A stretch of 64,000 bases of DNA, taken from NCBI RefSeq assembly GCF_007859765.1, contig NZ_SIHJ01000001.1, positions 2,991,075 to 3,055,074 on the forward strand, written 5' to 3'. The stretch is from Posidoniimonas corsicana. Lineage in GTDB: Bacteria > Planctomycetota > Planctomycetia > Pirellulales > Lacipirellulaceae. The notes under the pieces were generated by a model that saw nothing but the letters and a program-made list of their open reading frames with translations, was not told the origin of the DNA and ran no database searches. The position numbers and the translations under genes are program-made. This document shows positions 1-10,025 of this stretch, in pieces (positions within the stretch are counted from its first letter, which is position 1; every line of letters begins with the position of its first letter).

Positions 1-1094
1 TGAACCTGGTAGGCAACGCCATCAAGTTCACCGACCAGGGCTCCGTGGTGCTTGTCGCGCGGGTCGACCGGTCGGGGGCGGAGCCCGCGCTTCTGATCGA
101 GGTCCGCGACACCGGCGTGGGGATCCCGCAGGACAAGCTGGACGCCGTGTTCCAGCCGTTCGTCCAGGCCGACGACTCGGTCACCCGGAAGTACGGCGGC
201 ACCGGACTCGGCCTGTCGATCGGCAAGAAGATCGCCGAGGCCCTGGGCGGCGGCCTGACCGCGACCAGCGTGGTGGGGCAGGGCAGCACGTTCGTGGCCC
301 GCGTCGCGACCGGCGCCCTCACCGAAACCGAAGAGCCGCAGCCCGAGCAGCACTCCCCGGCCGGCGACGTCAGCGCCCAGGTCACCTCCGCGTCCGACTT
401 CAACGGCCTGCGGGTGCTGGTCGTCGACGACGGCGACACCAACCGCAAGCTGCTCCGTCTGCTGCTGGAGCGTGGCGGCGCGAAGGTCCGCATGGCGGAG
501 AACGGCCAGGTCGCGGTCGACCTGGCTTCCCAGACACACTTCGACGTGATCCTGATGGACATGCAGATGCCCGTGCTGGACGGCTACGCCGCCACGGCTC
601 GGCTCCGCGAACACGGCTTCAACGGCCCCATCATCGCGCTGACCGCGCACGCGATGAAGGGCGACCGCGAGAAGTGTGAGCGGGCCGGCTGCACGGGCTA
701 CCTGTCCAAGCCGGTCGACGCCGAACAACTGCACGAGGCGCTCTCTTCGCAGTGCCCTCCCGCGGCCGCCCCGGCACCCGCGCAGCACGAGTCCACCGAC
801 GCCATCCGGTCGCTGCTGCCCACCGACGACGAGGAAATCCGTGAGATCGTGGCCGAATTCCTCGACACCCTCGAGACCAAGGTCACGGACATGGAGCGGG
901 CTTGGGACACCGGCGACCTGGACGAGCTGGCCCAGCTTGCCCACTGGCTGAGGGGCGCCGCCGGCACGGTCGGCTTCGGGTGCTTCACCCAGCCGGCAGC
1001 CGACCTGGAACAGGCCGTCCGCGGCGACGGCCCCCCGGCCGCCGACGCCCCGCTCAAGACGATTCAGCAGCTCAAGAAACGGCTCGTGCTGTAG
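1..1094 (+). CDS. Hybrid sensor histidine kinase, C-terminal part (HATPase, receiver, HPt)
   Basis: The gene is cut by the left window edge; the frame is open from base 3. The visible part begins inside the HATPase_c domain: the N box NLVGNAIKFT, then DTGVGIP (G1) and GGTGLGLSI (G2). A receiver domain follows, starting RVLVVDD, with phospho-acceptor Asp at bases 558-560 in LMDMQMP and the conserved Lys in YLSKPVD. The C-terminus is an HPt domain with its His at 942-944 in LAHWLRGAAGTVG. Such proteins run a His-Asp-His phosphorelay at or near the membrane. The N-terminal sensor is outside the window, so the signal is unknown. The HD-GYP regulator starts 43 bp downstream and is the obvious partner; this pairing is inferred from adjacency. 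The receiver reads VVDDGDTN rather than the more common VVDDNxxN, which is tolerated in the family. Confidence 0.93.
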   Translation, partial: NLVGNAIKFTDQGSVVLVARVDRSGAEPALLIEVRDTGVGIPQDKLDAVFQPFVQADDSVTRKYGGTGLGLSIGKKIAEALGGGLTATSVVGQGSTFVARVATGALTETEEPQPEQHSPAGDVSAQVTSASDFNGLRVLVVDDGDTNRKLLRLLLERGGAKVRMAENGQVAVDLASQTHFDVILMDMQMPVLDGYAATARLREHGFNGPIIALTAHAMKGDREKCERAGCTGYLSKPVDAEQLHEALSSQCPPAAAPAPAQHESTDAIRSLLPTDDEEIREIVAEFLDTLETKVTDMERAWDTGDLDELAQLAHWLRGAAGTVGFGCFTQPAADLEQAVRGDGPPAADAPLKTIQQLKKRLVL

Positions 1095-1137
1095 CCCCCT
1101 CACAACCACGAACGCCCCCGACACCTTTAGGCGCCCG

Positions 1138-2340
1138 ATGAACGACTCCCCCGCGATCCCCCACCACCAGACGGCCTTCGCCGCGGCCCCCGCGCCCGCC
1201 GACGCCCACGCGGCGTCGAACGGCCCGGCGTGCGACGGCAAGATTGTCGTCGTCGACGACGAGCCCGTGAACGTCAAGGTGGTCTCGCGCCTGCTCCGCA
1301 TCGAGGGCTACACCCAGTTCTCCTCGACCTCCGACGCCCGGGACGCGCTGCGCCTGATCCACGACGAGTCGCCGGACGTGGTGCTGCTTGACTTGATGAT
1401 GCCGCACGTCAGCGGCCTGGAGATCCTCGCGGCGCTGCGGCAGGACGAGCAGACGCGTCACACCCCGGTGGTGATCCTGACCGCGTCGACCGACCGCGAG
1501 ACGCGTATCGAGGCCCTCCGCGGCGGCGCGAACGACTTCCTGAACAAGCCGATCGACCCCAGCGAGCTGGCGCCGCGGGTGGGCAACCTGCTCACCCTCA
1601 AACGCCACCAGGACCGGCTGCGCGACTACTCCCGCGACCTCGAGGCCGCCGTCCGCCAACGCACCGCCGAGCTCGAGGCCTCGCGCCGCGACATCCTGCA
1701 CTGCCTGGCCCGCGCGGCCGAGTTCCGCGACGACGACACCGGCCACCACATCCTCCGAGTGGGCCGCTACGCGCGGCTGATCGCCGAGGGGCTGGGCAAG
1801 GACGCCGAGTACCTGGACCGCGTCGAACAGGCCGCCCAGCTGCACGACGTGGGCAAGATCGGCGTCGCGGACGCGATCCTCAAGAAGCCCGGCCAGCTCA
1901 GCGAGCAGGAGTTTGAGCTGATGCAGAAGCACAGCGCGCTCGGCAAGCGGGTGCTGCAGCGGATGTCGCCGCAGGACGAGCTGACGCTCCGCCGCCACGC
2001 CGACATCGGCTCGAAGGTGCTCAGCGTCGGTAGCTCGCCCGTTCTCGAGATGGCCACCCGGATCGCGCTGACCCACCACGAGCGGTGGGACGGCTCGGGC
2101 TACCCGCTGGGCCTGCAGGGCGAGGACATCCCGCTGGAGGGCCGGATCACCGCCGTGGCGGACGTGTTCGACGCGCTCAGCACCCGTCGCTGCTATAAGG
2201 ACGCGATCCCGACCAGCACCTGCTTCGACATGATGAGCAAGGAGCGCGGAACCCACTTCGACCCCACCGTCCTCGACGCGTTCTTCGCCAAGCGTTCCGA
2301 GGTGATCGATGTGCAGATGCAGTACGCCGACGACACCTGA
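1138..2340 (+). CDS. Response regulator with HD-GYP domain (probable c-di-GMP phosphodiesterase)
   Basis: A 400-residue protein with a receiver domain at about 36-155 (KIVVVDDEP, phospho-acceptor Asp85 in LLDLMMP, Lys in FLNKPIDP). A short coiled linker (about 155-190) leads to an HD-GYP domain at about 190-375. The HD-GYP signature residues are visible: the HDVGKIG motif, and HHERWDGSGYPLGL containing the GYP triplet. RpfG-type proteins of this architecture hydrolyse cyclic di-GMP under phosphorylation control. The gene starts 43 bp after the hybrid kinase and probably forms an operon with it. It ends just before a strong bidirectional terminator hairpin. The first 35 residues are Ala/Pro-rich and look disordered. 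Confidence 0.93.
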   Translation: MNDSPAIPHHQTAFAAAPAPADAHAASNGPACDGKIVVVDDEPVNVKVVSRLLRIEGYTQFSSTSDARDALRLIHDESPDVVLLDLMMPHVSGLEILAALRQDEQTRHTPVVILTASTDRETRIEALRGGANDFLNKPIDPSELAPRVGNLLTLKRHQDRLRDYSRDLEAAVRQRTAELEASRRDILHCLARAAEFRDDDTGHHILRVGRYARLIAEGLGKDAEYLDRVEQAAQLHDVGKIGVADAILKKPGQLSEQEFELMQKHSALGKRVLQRMSPQDELTLRRHADIGSKVLSVGSSPVLEMATRIALTHHERWDGSGYPLGLQGEDIPLEGRITAVADVFDALSTRRCYKDAIPTSTCFDMMSKERGTHFDPTVLDAFFAKRSEVIDVQMQYADDT

Positions 2341-2376
2341 GCCGAGCACGAGCGTCAGAACCACACGACCAAGAGT

Positions 2377-2409
2377 AGAAGGACGCGCCCGCTCTGAGCG
2401 CGTCCTTCT
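2377..2409. terminator. Bidirectional intrinsic terminator between convergent genes
   Basis: A perfect 12-bp inverted repeat, AGAAGGACGCGC (2377-2388) and GCGCGTCCTTCT (2398-2409), encloses a 9-nt loop. It lies between the HD-GYP gene and the convergent minus-strand gene ending at 2442, so it can stop transcription from both sides. There is no long T run; the A/T-containing arm ends give only a short U tract. Confidence 0.75.
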
Positions 2410-2441
2410 GTAGCAAGACAGTTCCTGTCGCCGCTGCGGCC

Positions 2442-3506
2442 CTAGTACCGCAGGATCAGGTCGGCGGTCAGCCGGTTCTCCATCACGTCCCGCCGACGCG
2501 TGAGCGGGTTCTCCCACGCCAGGCCGAGTTCGTAGTATCGGCTGGGCTTGTACTTCATGCCGAACGCGCCAGTGACGATGTCGTTGCCGGCGATCCCGGT
2601 CGACCCGAAGTTGAACAGGTCGCCGCCGGACACGCCCGGCACCCCGCCGCCGCCGTCCACCAGCCAGTGGTACCAGTTGAACTCGGCCAGCGCGTAGAAG
2701 CCGCGGCCCAGGTGGTAGTCCACGTGGTTGGACCAGTACATGCTGGTGCTCTCGGCGTCCTGGTCGGCCGGCAGCCGCAGCCCGAGGGCGCTGATCACGC
2801 GGCAGTCGCAGCAGACCTGCGTGCCGCCGGTCAGGAACAGGTGGAACTCGCCGTCGCCGTTGCCCTGCTGGGTGCGGTGCGAGCCGACCGGCAGCTCGTA
2901 CACCACGCCGCCGCTCAACAGCGTCTGGGTGTACGTGTCGCGGATCAGGTTGTACTTCAAGCCGAGCGCCACGTCGGCCCAGCCGTCGGCGATCAGCGGG
3001 TTGTCCGACACCGCGTAGCCGTCCTTGGTGGCGATCAGCGACAGGCGCTCGGTCAGCGCCGCGCGGATCTGCAGGGCATAGAGCTGCACGTCGCCGCCGC
3101 CTGCGGTCGACGGCACCTTGTGCTGCAGGAAGATGCCGCGCAGCTCGGTCAGCGTCCGCGGGTCCTCGAAGAAGACCGGGTTGGTCATCGGACTGATCCA
3201 GTCGTCGAAGCAGTGGTCGCTCTCGCAGAAGCAGCCGAGCAGCGTGGCCGGCAGCACGCACGGCTCGGCGCCGCAGCCACAGGCGTCGCCGCAGCACAGG
3301 TCGCCGCAGCAGGGCTCGTCGCAGCAGCCGTCGCACGACGACAACCGGTACTCGACCGGCCTGATGGCCTCGTCCGCCGCGGGCGGTTCGCCAAGCACTT
3401 CCTGGGTCATGAATGAACGCAGCGGGTAGGACTCGGCCGCGAGGCCCGCCACGGGGGATGCGAACGCGGCGAACGCCGCCGCAATTGACGCCAACTGGAT
3501 CTTCAT
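2442..3506 (-). CDS. Exported planctomycete protein with Cys-rich N-terminus, probable outer-membrane barrel
   Basis: 354 residues with a signal peptide (about 1-24, hydrophobic core ASIAAAFAAFASPVAGLA). Residues about 57-85 form a striking Cys-rich stretch of CC/C pairs (CDGCC, EPCCGDLCCGDACGC). The remaining 260 residues alternate polar and hydrophobic positions (e.g. ALGLKYNLIRD, GGVVYELPVG, FGMKYKPSRYYELGLAWE) and end in ADLILRY, a terminal aromatic typical of beta-barrel porin-like proteins. I infer an outer-membrane barrel, but no specific transported substrate can be named. A Shine-Dalgarno GGAG sits about 9 nt before ATG at 3506. It is transcribed toward the 2377-2409 terminator and appears monocistronic. 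The Cys cluster could bind metal or form disulfides; this is not shown by homology. Confidence 0.75.
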   Translation of the reverse strand: MKIQLASIAAAFAAFASPVAGLAAESYPLRSFMTQEVLGEPPAADEAIRPVEYRLSSCDGCCDEPCCGDLCCGDACGCGAEPCVLPATLLGCFCESDHCFDDWISPMTNPVFFEDPRTLTELRGIFLQHKVPSTAGGGDVQLYALQIRAALTERLSLIATKDGYAVSDNPLIADGWADVALGLKYNLIRDTYTQTLLSGGVVYELPVGSHRTQQGNGDGEFHLFLTGGTQVCCDCRVISALGLRLPADQDAESTSMYWSNHVDYHLGRGFYALAEFNWYHWLVDGGGGVPGVSGGDLFNFGSTGIAGNDIVTGAFGMKYKPSRYYELGLAWENPLTRRRDVMENRLTADLILRY

Positions 3507-3835
3507 GAAAGGCTCCGCCTTCTGGTCGTGCGATTGACTTCCGAGTCGCCGCGCAACAGCGTCGCGGCATCTGACCGATTCGGAACCAGCCGTACGTAAT
3601 GATGAAGACCCGCAGGGGTTTTTCGCGCGACCAGGACGTCCCGCAAGGTTTCACACACGGCCTGCGTACCCGCCGCACCCGAGCGGCTCTCAGCTTAGCG
3701 CCGGCGGAACGGTCGCTACAACCGGCCCGCGGCCGGCTGAGTCAACCGGGCGGCGGCGCTCCAGACAGCGGTGAACCACTCGCGTCCCAACCCGATCAAC
3801 CGGCGCAACGCGTCGACCGACTAGGGCAGACACGA
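3507..3835. other. Intergenic stretch, no gene recognised
   Basis: 329 bp between the stop of the GH3 gene and the start of the Cys-rich barrel gene, both on the minus strand. It should hold the terminator of the former and the promoter of the latter. A GC-rich imperfect hairpin (around 3719-3736) lacks a U run. I found no convincing promoter and no gene. Confidence 0.5.
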
Positions 3836-6214
<2,379 letters not shown>

Positions 6215-6257
6215 AGCAAGAACCTCTAACGGACGCTTGTGGACGGCTCAAGAAATC

Positions 6258-6293
6258 GCCGGCCATCGGGGACGCCCTGCCCCGACGGCCGGC
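6258..6293 (-). terminator. Probable intrinsic terminator of the PEP-CTERM gene
   Basis: A 14-bp stem (arms 6258-6271 and 6280-6293, one mismatch at 6265/6286) with an 8-nt loop. On the minus strand it follows the stop of the PEP-CTERM gene at 6320, and the sequence after it reads GATTTCTTG, modestly U-rich. It separates that gene from the GH3 gene. Confidence 0.6.
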
Positions 6294-6319
6294 GTGTCTG
6301 CAGCGGGATCAACCGCTCA

Positions 6320-7021
6320 TCAGGCAGCGCGGCGGCGGCCGCTCAACCCTGCCACGATCCCAAGGGCCAGCAGGCCTAGCGCGGCCGGCTCGGGGACGCC
6401 CGTCAGGCTCAGGTCGTCAACAATGAACGCCTGACCTCCGCCATCCGGGTTGTTGTACGCGTTGAGCATCGAGACCCGCGCCCGCGCTACCGTGGTCCCG
6501 GCCGGGGCGACGCCCGACACATCGTACTGGAGCCAGTCGTTGTTCAGCCCCGCGGCGACCAGATCGGTGACGACCGTGGAGAGGACGCCGTTGGTCGCGT
6601 CGCCATCGTCGTCGAAATCGATCGCGAGGAGGGTCTCGGTCGCGGTCGAAGGGATCAGGCCGGAGTAGTTGTCCTCGCCGCGGGCCCAACCGGACAACGT
6701 GTAGGCGACACCCGCTGTAGCCGCCACATCCTGCGTGATGCTGACATTGGCCAGGTCGCCGGTGGTGTTGTTGCCCTGGAACGCCTTGAAGAAGGCGCCA
6801 AACTCGCCCGCGTCGCCGAGCCGGTCCGCCCAGGGCTCGAGCGTGACGCCGTCCGTCGACGGGCCGGTGAAGGTCTTGAAGTAGTCGATGGTCCAGTCGT
6901 CGATGACCAGACCGGCGCCGGGCGAATCGAGGCCGCCGTTGGTCAGCAGTTCTTGCGCGCCGCTGGCGCCGGCAAAGAGCATCAGAGCAGCCACGGCAAC
7001 ACAACCTTGAGCCACTTTCAT
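6320..7021 (-). CDS. PEP-CTERM sorting-domain protein, unknown function
   Basis: 233 residues. The signal peptide (VAQGCVAVAALMLFAGASGAQ) is followed by a beta-rich ectodomain (ELLTNGGLDSPG, DDWTIDYFKTFTGPS) of the type seen in carbohydrate-binding jelly-roll proteins. It ends with a PEP-CTERM anchor: GVPEPAALGLLALGIVAGL then RRRAA. Such anchors are processed by exosortase, usually for export with exopolysaccharide or to the surface. I preferred ATG 7021 over the upstream in-frame TTG at 7036 because GGGAG lies 8 nt before it. It sits in a minus-strand series with DUF1559 and GH3 genes. The ligand is unknown. Confidence 0.85.
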   Translation of the reverse strand: MKVAQGCVAVAALMLFAGASGAQELLTNGGLDSPGAGLVIDDWTIDYFKTFTGPSTDGVTLEPWADRLGDAGEFGAFFKAFQGNNTTGDLANVSITQDVAATAGVAYTLSGWARGEDNYSGLIPSTATETLLAIDFDDDGDATNGVLSTVVTDLVAAGLNNDWLQYDVSGVAPAGTTVARARVSMLNAYNNPDGGGQAFIVDDLSLTGVPEPAALGLLALGIVAGLSGRRRAA

Positions 7022-7183
7022 TCGATCATCTCCCAAGAGTCAAAGAAAAAGAATCAGAGAAGCAGGAAGCTCGCGGGCGACGCCGCGCAGACCTTGTGCA
7101 ACCAGCACGGCCTGCCGATACACCTACGTGTCCACCCCCAAAGGCAGCCAACAACACGACACAGCTCAGGGGCGACGCCCCCC

Positions 7184-8374
7184 TCAACGCTCTCCACACC
7201 GGCCCCAGCAACCGCCCCTCCGTCGGGCCGCGCCGACCGCTACGCCGGCCAGCGCCAACAACGCCGCCCCCGTCGGCTCCGGCGCCGTCGCCAGTCCGGC
7301 CGCTACGGGCGCCTCGCCCAAACCGGTGCCCGGCAGGTCGCCGTTGAAGTCGAAGTTCGAGAAGGTCACCTTCGACGAGTCGTTGACCACCGCCTGGGTG
7401 CCGAGGTTCTGCACCCGCCACGCGATCTGCGTGTCGTTCGGGATCCCCTGCCACTCGTTCTCGAACGTCAGCGGCCCGCTGCTGATCTCCGCGCCGCCGT
7501 TGAGGCTGATGATGTACTCCAGCGTGCCAGCGGTCACCACGTTAGGGTCGTTCACGATGTCCGGCATCCCCTCGTCGGCCAGCTCCGGCGGCGTGTAGAT
7601 CAGCCGCATGCGGACGGTGTCGCCCGCTTCGTAGTTGGCCTGCCCGCCCTCGCTCCCCTCGCCGAAGGCGTCGCGCCAGACCTGGTAGTCGGCCTCGTCG
7701 ATGAAGTTCTCGCTGGCGCCCTCGTTATTGCCGTTCGCGCGGAAGTCCTCGGTCGAGCCGAGCGTGTCCCGCCAGACGGTGTAGTCCGCTGCGTCGACAC
7801 GGCCGTTGCCGTTGTAGTCGCCCAGCGGCCCGCCGGTGGAGCTGAAGTTGTAGCCCGGGATCACGCCCTCGAAGATCGTAGAGATGGTGCCCGGCCCGTC
7901 GGTGTAGAAGCCGTCGTTGGTGGTGGCCAGGAACAGCGCGTTGCCGACCGGCGACTTGAAGTACATGCCGGCCTCCTTGCGGATCTGCGGGTTGGGCGTC
8001 TCGATCTTCATGTCGAACGCGAAGTCCCACGCCTCGCGGCGCTGGAACTTGTGCCCGGTGGCCTGACCGCCGGAGGTCTCGCCGTCGGTCACGAACCGGA
8101 TCTGGTGCTCGTTCCGCTCAAAGGCGCCGCCCTCCTCGCCGACCGGCGGGAACGAGCCGGTGATGCCCGTCTCTTCGAGCACGTACTCGGACGGGAACGG
8201 CGTGATGAACTCAAAGTTTGGATGGTTGATCGTTGTGGAGGGCATGTCGCCGAAGTCGGTGTACATGCCGCCGAACAGCTTGTCGGGGATGTACAGGGCC
8301 GACGCCTGAGCGGCCCCCAGCGCAACAACCAGCCCGGCCAGCGCCGGGCGTTTGAACCAATCGAGAAGAGGCAT
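7184..8374 (-). CDS. PEP-CTERM protein with internally placed dockerin-type repeat
   Basis: 396 residues from ATG 8374; a longer in-frame reading to 8485 would overlap the upstream gene and bury the signal peptide, so I rejected it. The signal peptide (LAGLVVALGAAQASA) precedes an N-terminal region (about 27-190) resembling a concanavalin-like fold (WDFAFDMKIETPNPQI). A dockerin-type tandem EF-like repeat at about 196-245 reads GDYNGNGRVDAADYTVWRD, then IDEADYQVWRDAFG. A further beta-rich segment (about 250-360) follows, ending with a PEP-CTERM (TAPEPTGAALLALAGVAVGAA, then RRR). Dockerins normally sit at the C-terminus, so placement between two ectodomain halves is odd. The function is unknown; co-location with glycoside hydrolases suggests glycan binding. 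Confidence 0.82.
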   Translation of the reverse strand: MPLLDWFKRPALAGLVVALGAAQASALYIPDKLFGGMYTDFGDMPSTTINHPNFEFITPFPSEYVLEETGITGSFPPVGEEGGAFERNEHQIRFVTDGETSGGQATGHKFQRREAWDFAFDMKIETPNPQIRKEAGMYFKSPVGNALFLATTNDGFYTDGPGTISTIFEGVIPGYNFSSTGGPLGDYNGNGRVDAADYTVWRDTLGSTEDFRANGNNEGASENFIDEADYQVWRDAFGEGSEGGQANYEAGDTVRMRLIYTPPELADEGMPDIVNDPNVVTAGTLEYIISLNGGAEISSGPLTFENEWQGIPNDTQIAWRVQNLGTQAVVNDSSKVTFSNFDFNGDLPGTGLGEAPVAAGLATAPEPTGAALLALAGVAVGAARRRGGCWGRCGER

Positions 8375-8468
8375 GACCGTGGTACCCTGAATAAAAACCG
8401 AGTGTGCCGAATCTAAACCAAGTCGGCCGGCGCAGCGGCCGGCATTCCCTCCCACCCTCTGTCGCCCG

Positions 8469-9560
8469 TTAGTACTCGTCGACAAACACCTCGCCGTCGT
8501 GGCGGTGCCCGAGCTGGTTGAACAGCTCCGGGTTGATGTCGTACCGGATGAACGAAACCGACGCGTCCCCGAACATCGCGTTCACCCCGCCCGAGTGGGC
8601 CGAGCCGAACTGGTAGTGGTTCTTGACGAACTGGCCGGTCGACTCCGCGACGCCGTCCCGCTCGACCGGGAAGAACGTGGAGCGGAGGTTGTCGTAGTCC
8701 CAGCCGTCTGCCCAGCCGCGGTTGTCGGACACGCTGCCGCCCTCCAGCAGGCTGGTGTCCACGCGTTTCTCGGACACCACGAGCGTCTTGCTGGTCCCGT
8801 CGGAGATCTTGGCGAAGGTCATCTTCTTCGCGAACCCAACGCGGACGCCGCCGGCCGCCGACGACGTGTCCGGCCGCCAGTCGGCCCGCTGGATCACGCC
8901 GCGGAACTGGATCGGGTCGCCAACAAACTGCGCCAGCTGCACCGTGGTGGAGGTCGGTAACGCGGGCGTGCCGATCTGCCCCGACCCCCAGAACGCCTGC
9001 CAGTGGTGGGCCTGGGGGTTCGCGATCGCGGCGTCGAACTCGTTGCCCAACTCAGACCGGGCCGGGCCGGCGGTCACGCCGGCGTAGTCGACCAGCGAGA
9101 CGCCGGCCGGGCTGATCTTCGGCTGCCGCCGCGACGGGCAGTTGTAGAGCGTGAGCGTCTGCTGCTGGATCTGCTCCTGGGTCAGCAGGTTCTGCACCGC
9201 GCCCTCCTCCAGGTAGGGGAGGATCTGGTACATCCAGCCCAGGCCCTGCTTCAGCGGACCGTTCGGGGGTCCCTTGCGGTTGGCGGCGGTGGAGACCGTG
9301 GCCGAATCGGCCAGGTAGTTCTCGATCCGCACGTCCGGCTCGGTGCCGCCCATCGGGAAGATCTTGTAGGTGTCCACGAAGTTGTGGATCGACAACCCGA
9401 TGTTCTTCAGGTTGTTCACGCACTGGGTGCGCCGCGCGGCCTCGCGGGCCGCCTGCACCGCGGGCAGGAGTAGCGCGATGAGGATGCCGATGATGGCGAT
9501 CACCACCAAGAGCTCAACGAGAGTAAACGCGCCGCGCCGCCGTTCCGCCTTCGCGTCCAT
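8469..9560 (-). CDS. DUF1559 family type II pseudopilin-like protein
   Basis: 363 residues. The N-terminus is a prepilin type III/IV-like leader and methylation motif, [18 protein letters not shown], followed by the DUF1559 signature ([30 protein letters not shown]). The C-terminal H-x9-DG type motif is [16 protein letters not shown]. These proteins are massively expanded in Planctomycetes and are exported by a type II secretion/pilin-like route; roles in polysaccharide uptake fibres have been proposed, but individual functions are mostly unknown. Start ATG 9560 gives a short basic leader ([10 protein letters not shown]) just before the cleavage site. It lies 94 bp upstream of the dockerin/PEP-CTERM gene and probably heads that operon. 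Its promoter region is shared with the LacI-operator spacer. Confidence 0.93.
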   Translation of the reverse strand: MDAKAERRRGAFTLVELLVVIAIIGILIALLLPAVQAAREAARRTQCVNNLKNIGLSIHNFVDTYKIFPMGGTEPDVRIENYLADSATVSTAANRKGPPNGPLKQGLGWMYQILPYLEEGAVQNLLTQEQIQQQTLTLYNCPSRRQPKISPAGVSLVDYAGVTAGPARSELGNEFDAAIANPQAHHWQAFWGSGQIGTPALPTSTTVQLAQFVGDPIQFRGVIQRADWRPDTSSAAGGVRVGFAKKMTFAKISDGTSKTLVVSEKRVDTSLLEGGSVSDNRGWADGWDYDNLRSTFFPVERDGVAESTGQFVKNHYQFGSAHSGGVNAMFGDASVSFIRYDINPELFNQLGHRHDGEVFVDEY

Positions 9561-9858
9561 AGGTCTCGCCACCTTCCGTTGGCTGTGGGCCAAGGGTTGA
9601 GACTGGATCCGCCGCCGCGGCCAGCGATCGCCGGTGGTCGATGACCTAGCGCCCCGCTGACTCGCCGATTGTAGCCGCTGATGCAGTCGCAGGTTTGTTG
9701 AGTTTGACCGACGCCCCTCGGGCGAGGAGCCGCCTCCGGCGACAGCGTCCCGAGCAGACGAGATAAGTTTGCTGAAAAGCGTGGACTGGGCAGGCCAGCC
9801 GTCATCCGAGGCTGCACCTGCCCATCACGCCGGTGATTCTATTCCGGCCAACCTCGGA

Positions 9859-9874
9859 TTGCAAGCGCTTGCAA
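9859..9874. promoter_or_regulatory. LacI-family operator candidate 1
   Basis: A perfect 16-bp palindrome TTGCAAGCGCTTGCAA with the central CG step typical of LacI/GalR operators; it fits the TGNAANCGNNTNCA consensus. Its centre is about 79 bp upstream of the transcription start predicted from the 9910-9938 promoter. A LacI-family gene lies at 13065-14108. Confidence 0.75.
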
Positions 9875-9909
9875 ATCGATTCCTCTGCGGCTTTCCGGAG
9901 CCGATTTGG

Positions 9910-9938
9910 TTGAATTACCCGGCATTCCTTCCTAGACT
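9910..9938 (+). promoter_or_regulatory. Sigma70-like promoter candidate for the GH144-like operon
   Basis: TTGAAT (9910-9915), a 17-bp spacer and TAGACT (9933-9938), placing the transcription start near 9945. It lies between the two LacI-type operators, as expected for a repressed promoter. The match to consensus is moderate. Confidence 0.45.
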
Positions 9939-9983
9939 CGGCGTAGCGTTCGCGAGGCATTCCGCCCTGCTTATCCCAAGCCT

Positions 9984-9997
9984 TGCAAGCGCTTGCA
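9984..9997. promoter_or_regulatory. LacI-family operator candidate 2
   Basis: A perfect 14-bp palindrome TGCAAGCGCTTGCA, identical to the core of the site at 9859-9874. It lies 28 bp before the GTG start at 10026 and about 46 bp downstream of the predicted transcription start, a repressing position. The 124-bp centre spacing is close to 12 helical turns and could permit looping. Confidence 0.75.
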
Positions 9998-10025
9998 GTA
10001 AACTCCTCTCCCGCCACACCCCACC

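Larger units (their letters stand above)
9561..10025. promoter_or_regulatory. Divergent regulatory spacer between DUF1559 and GH144-like operons
   Basis: 465 bp without a supported gene. It holds two LacI/GalR-type palindromes (9859-9874 and 9984-9997, centres 124 bp apart), a sigma70-like promoter between them (9910-9938) and, presumably, the minus-strand promoter for the DUF1559 operon, which I could not pinpoint. The arrangement suggests one regulator controlling both directions. Confidence 0.6.

Noticed and set aside
1072-3678. Long open frame on the minus strand across the HD-GYP gene and beyond
   Set aside because: It is antisense to a well-supported gene and frame-shifted against another; the Arg/Val-rich translation is a typical GC-rich shadow with no domain.
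8426-8443. GCCGGC hairpin downstream of the DUF1559 gene as a terminator
   Set aside because: Only a 6-bp stem and no U run; not distinguishable from random GC-rich palindromes.
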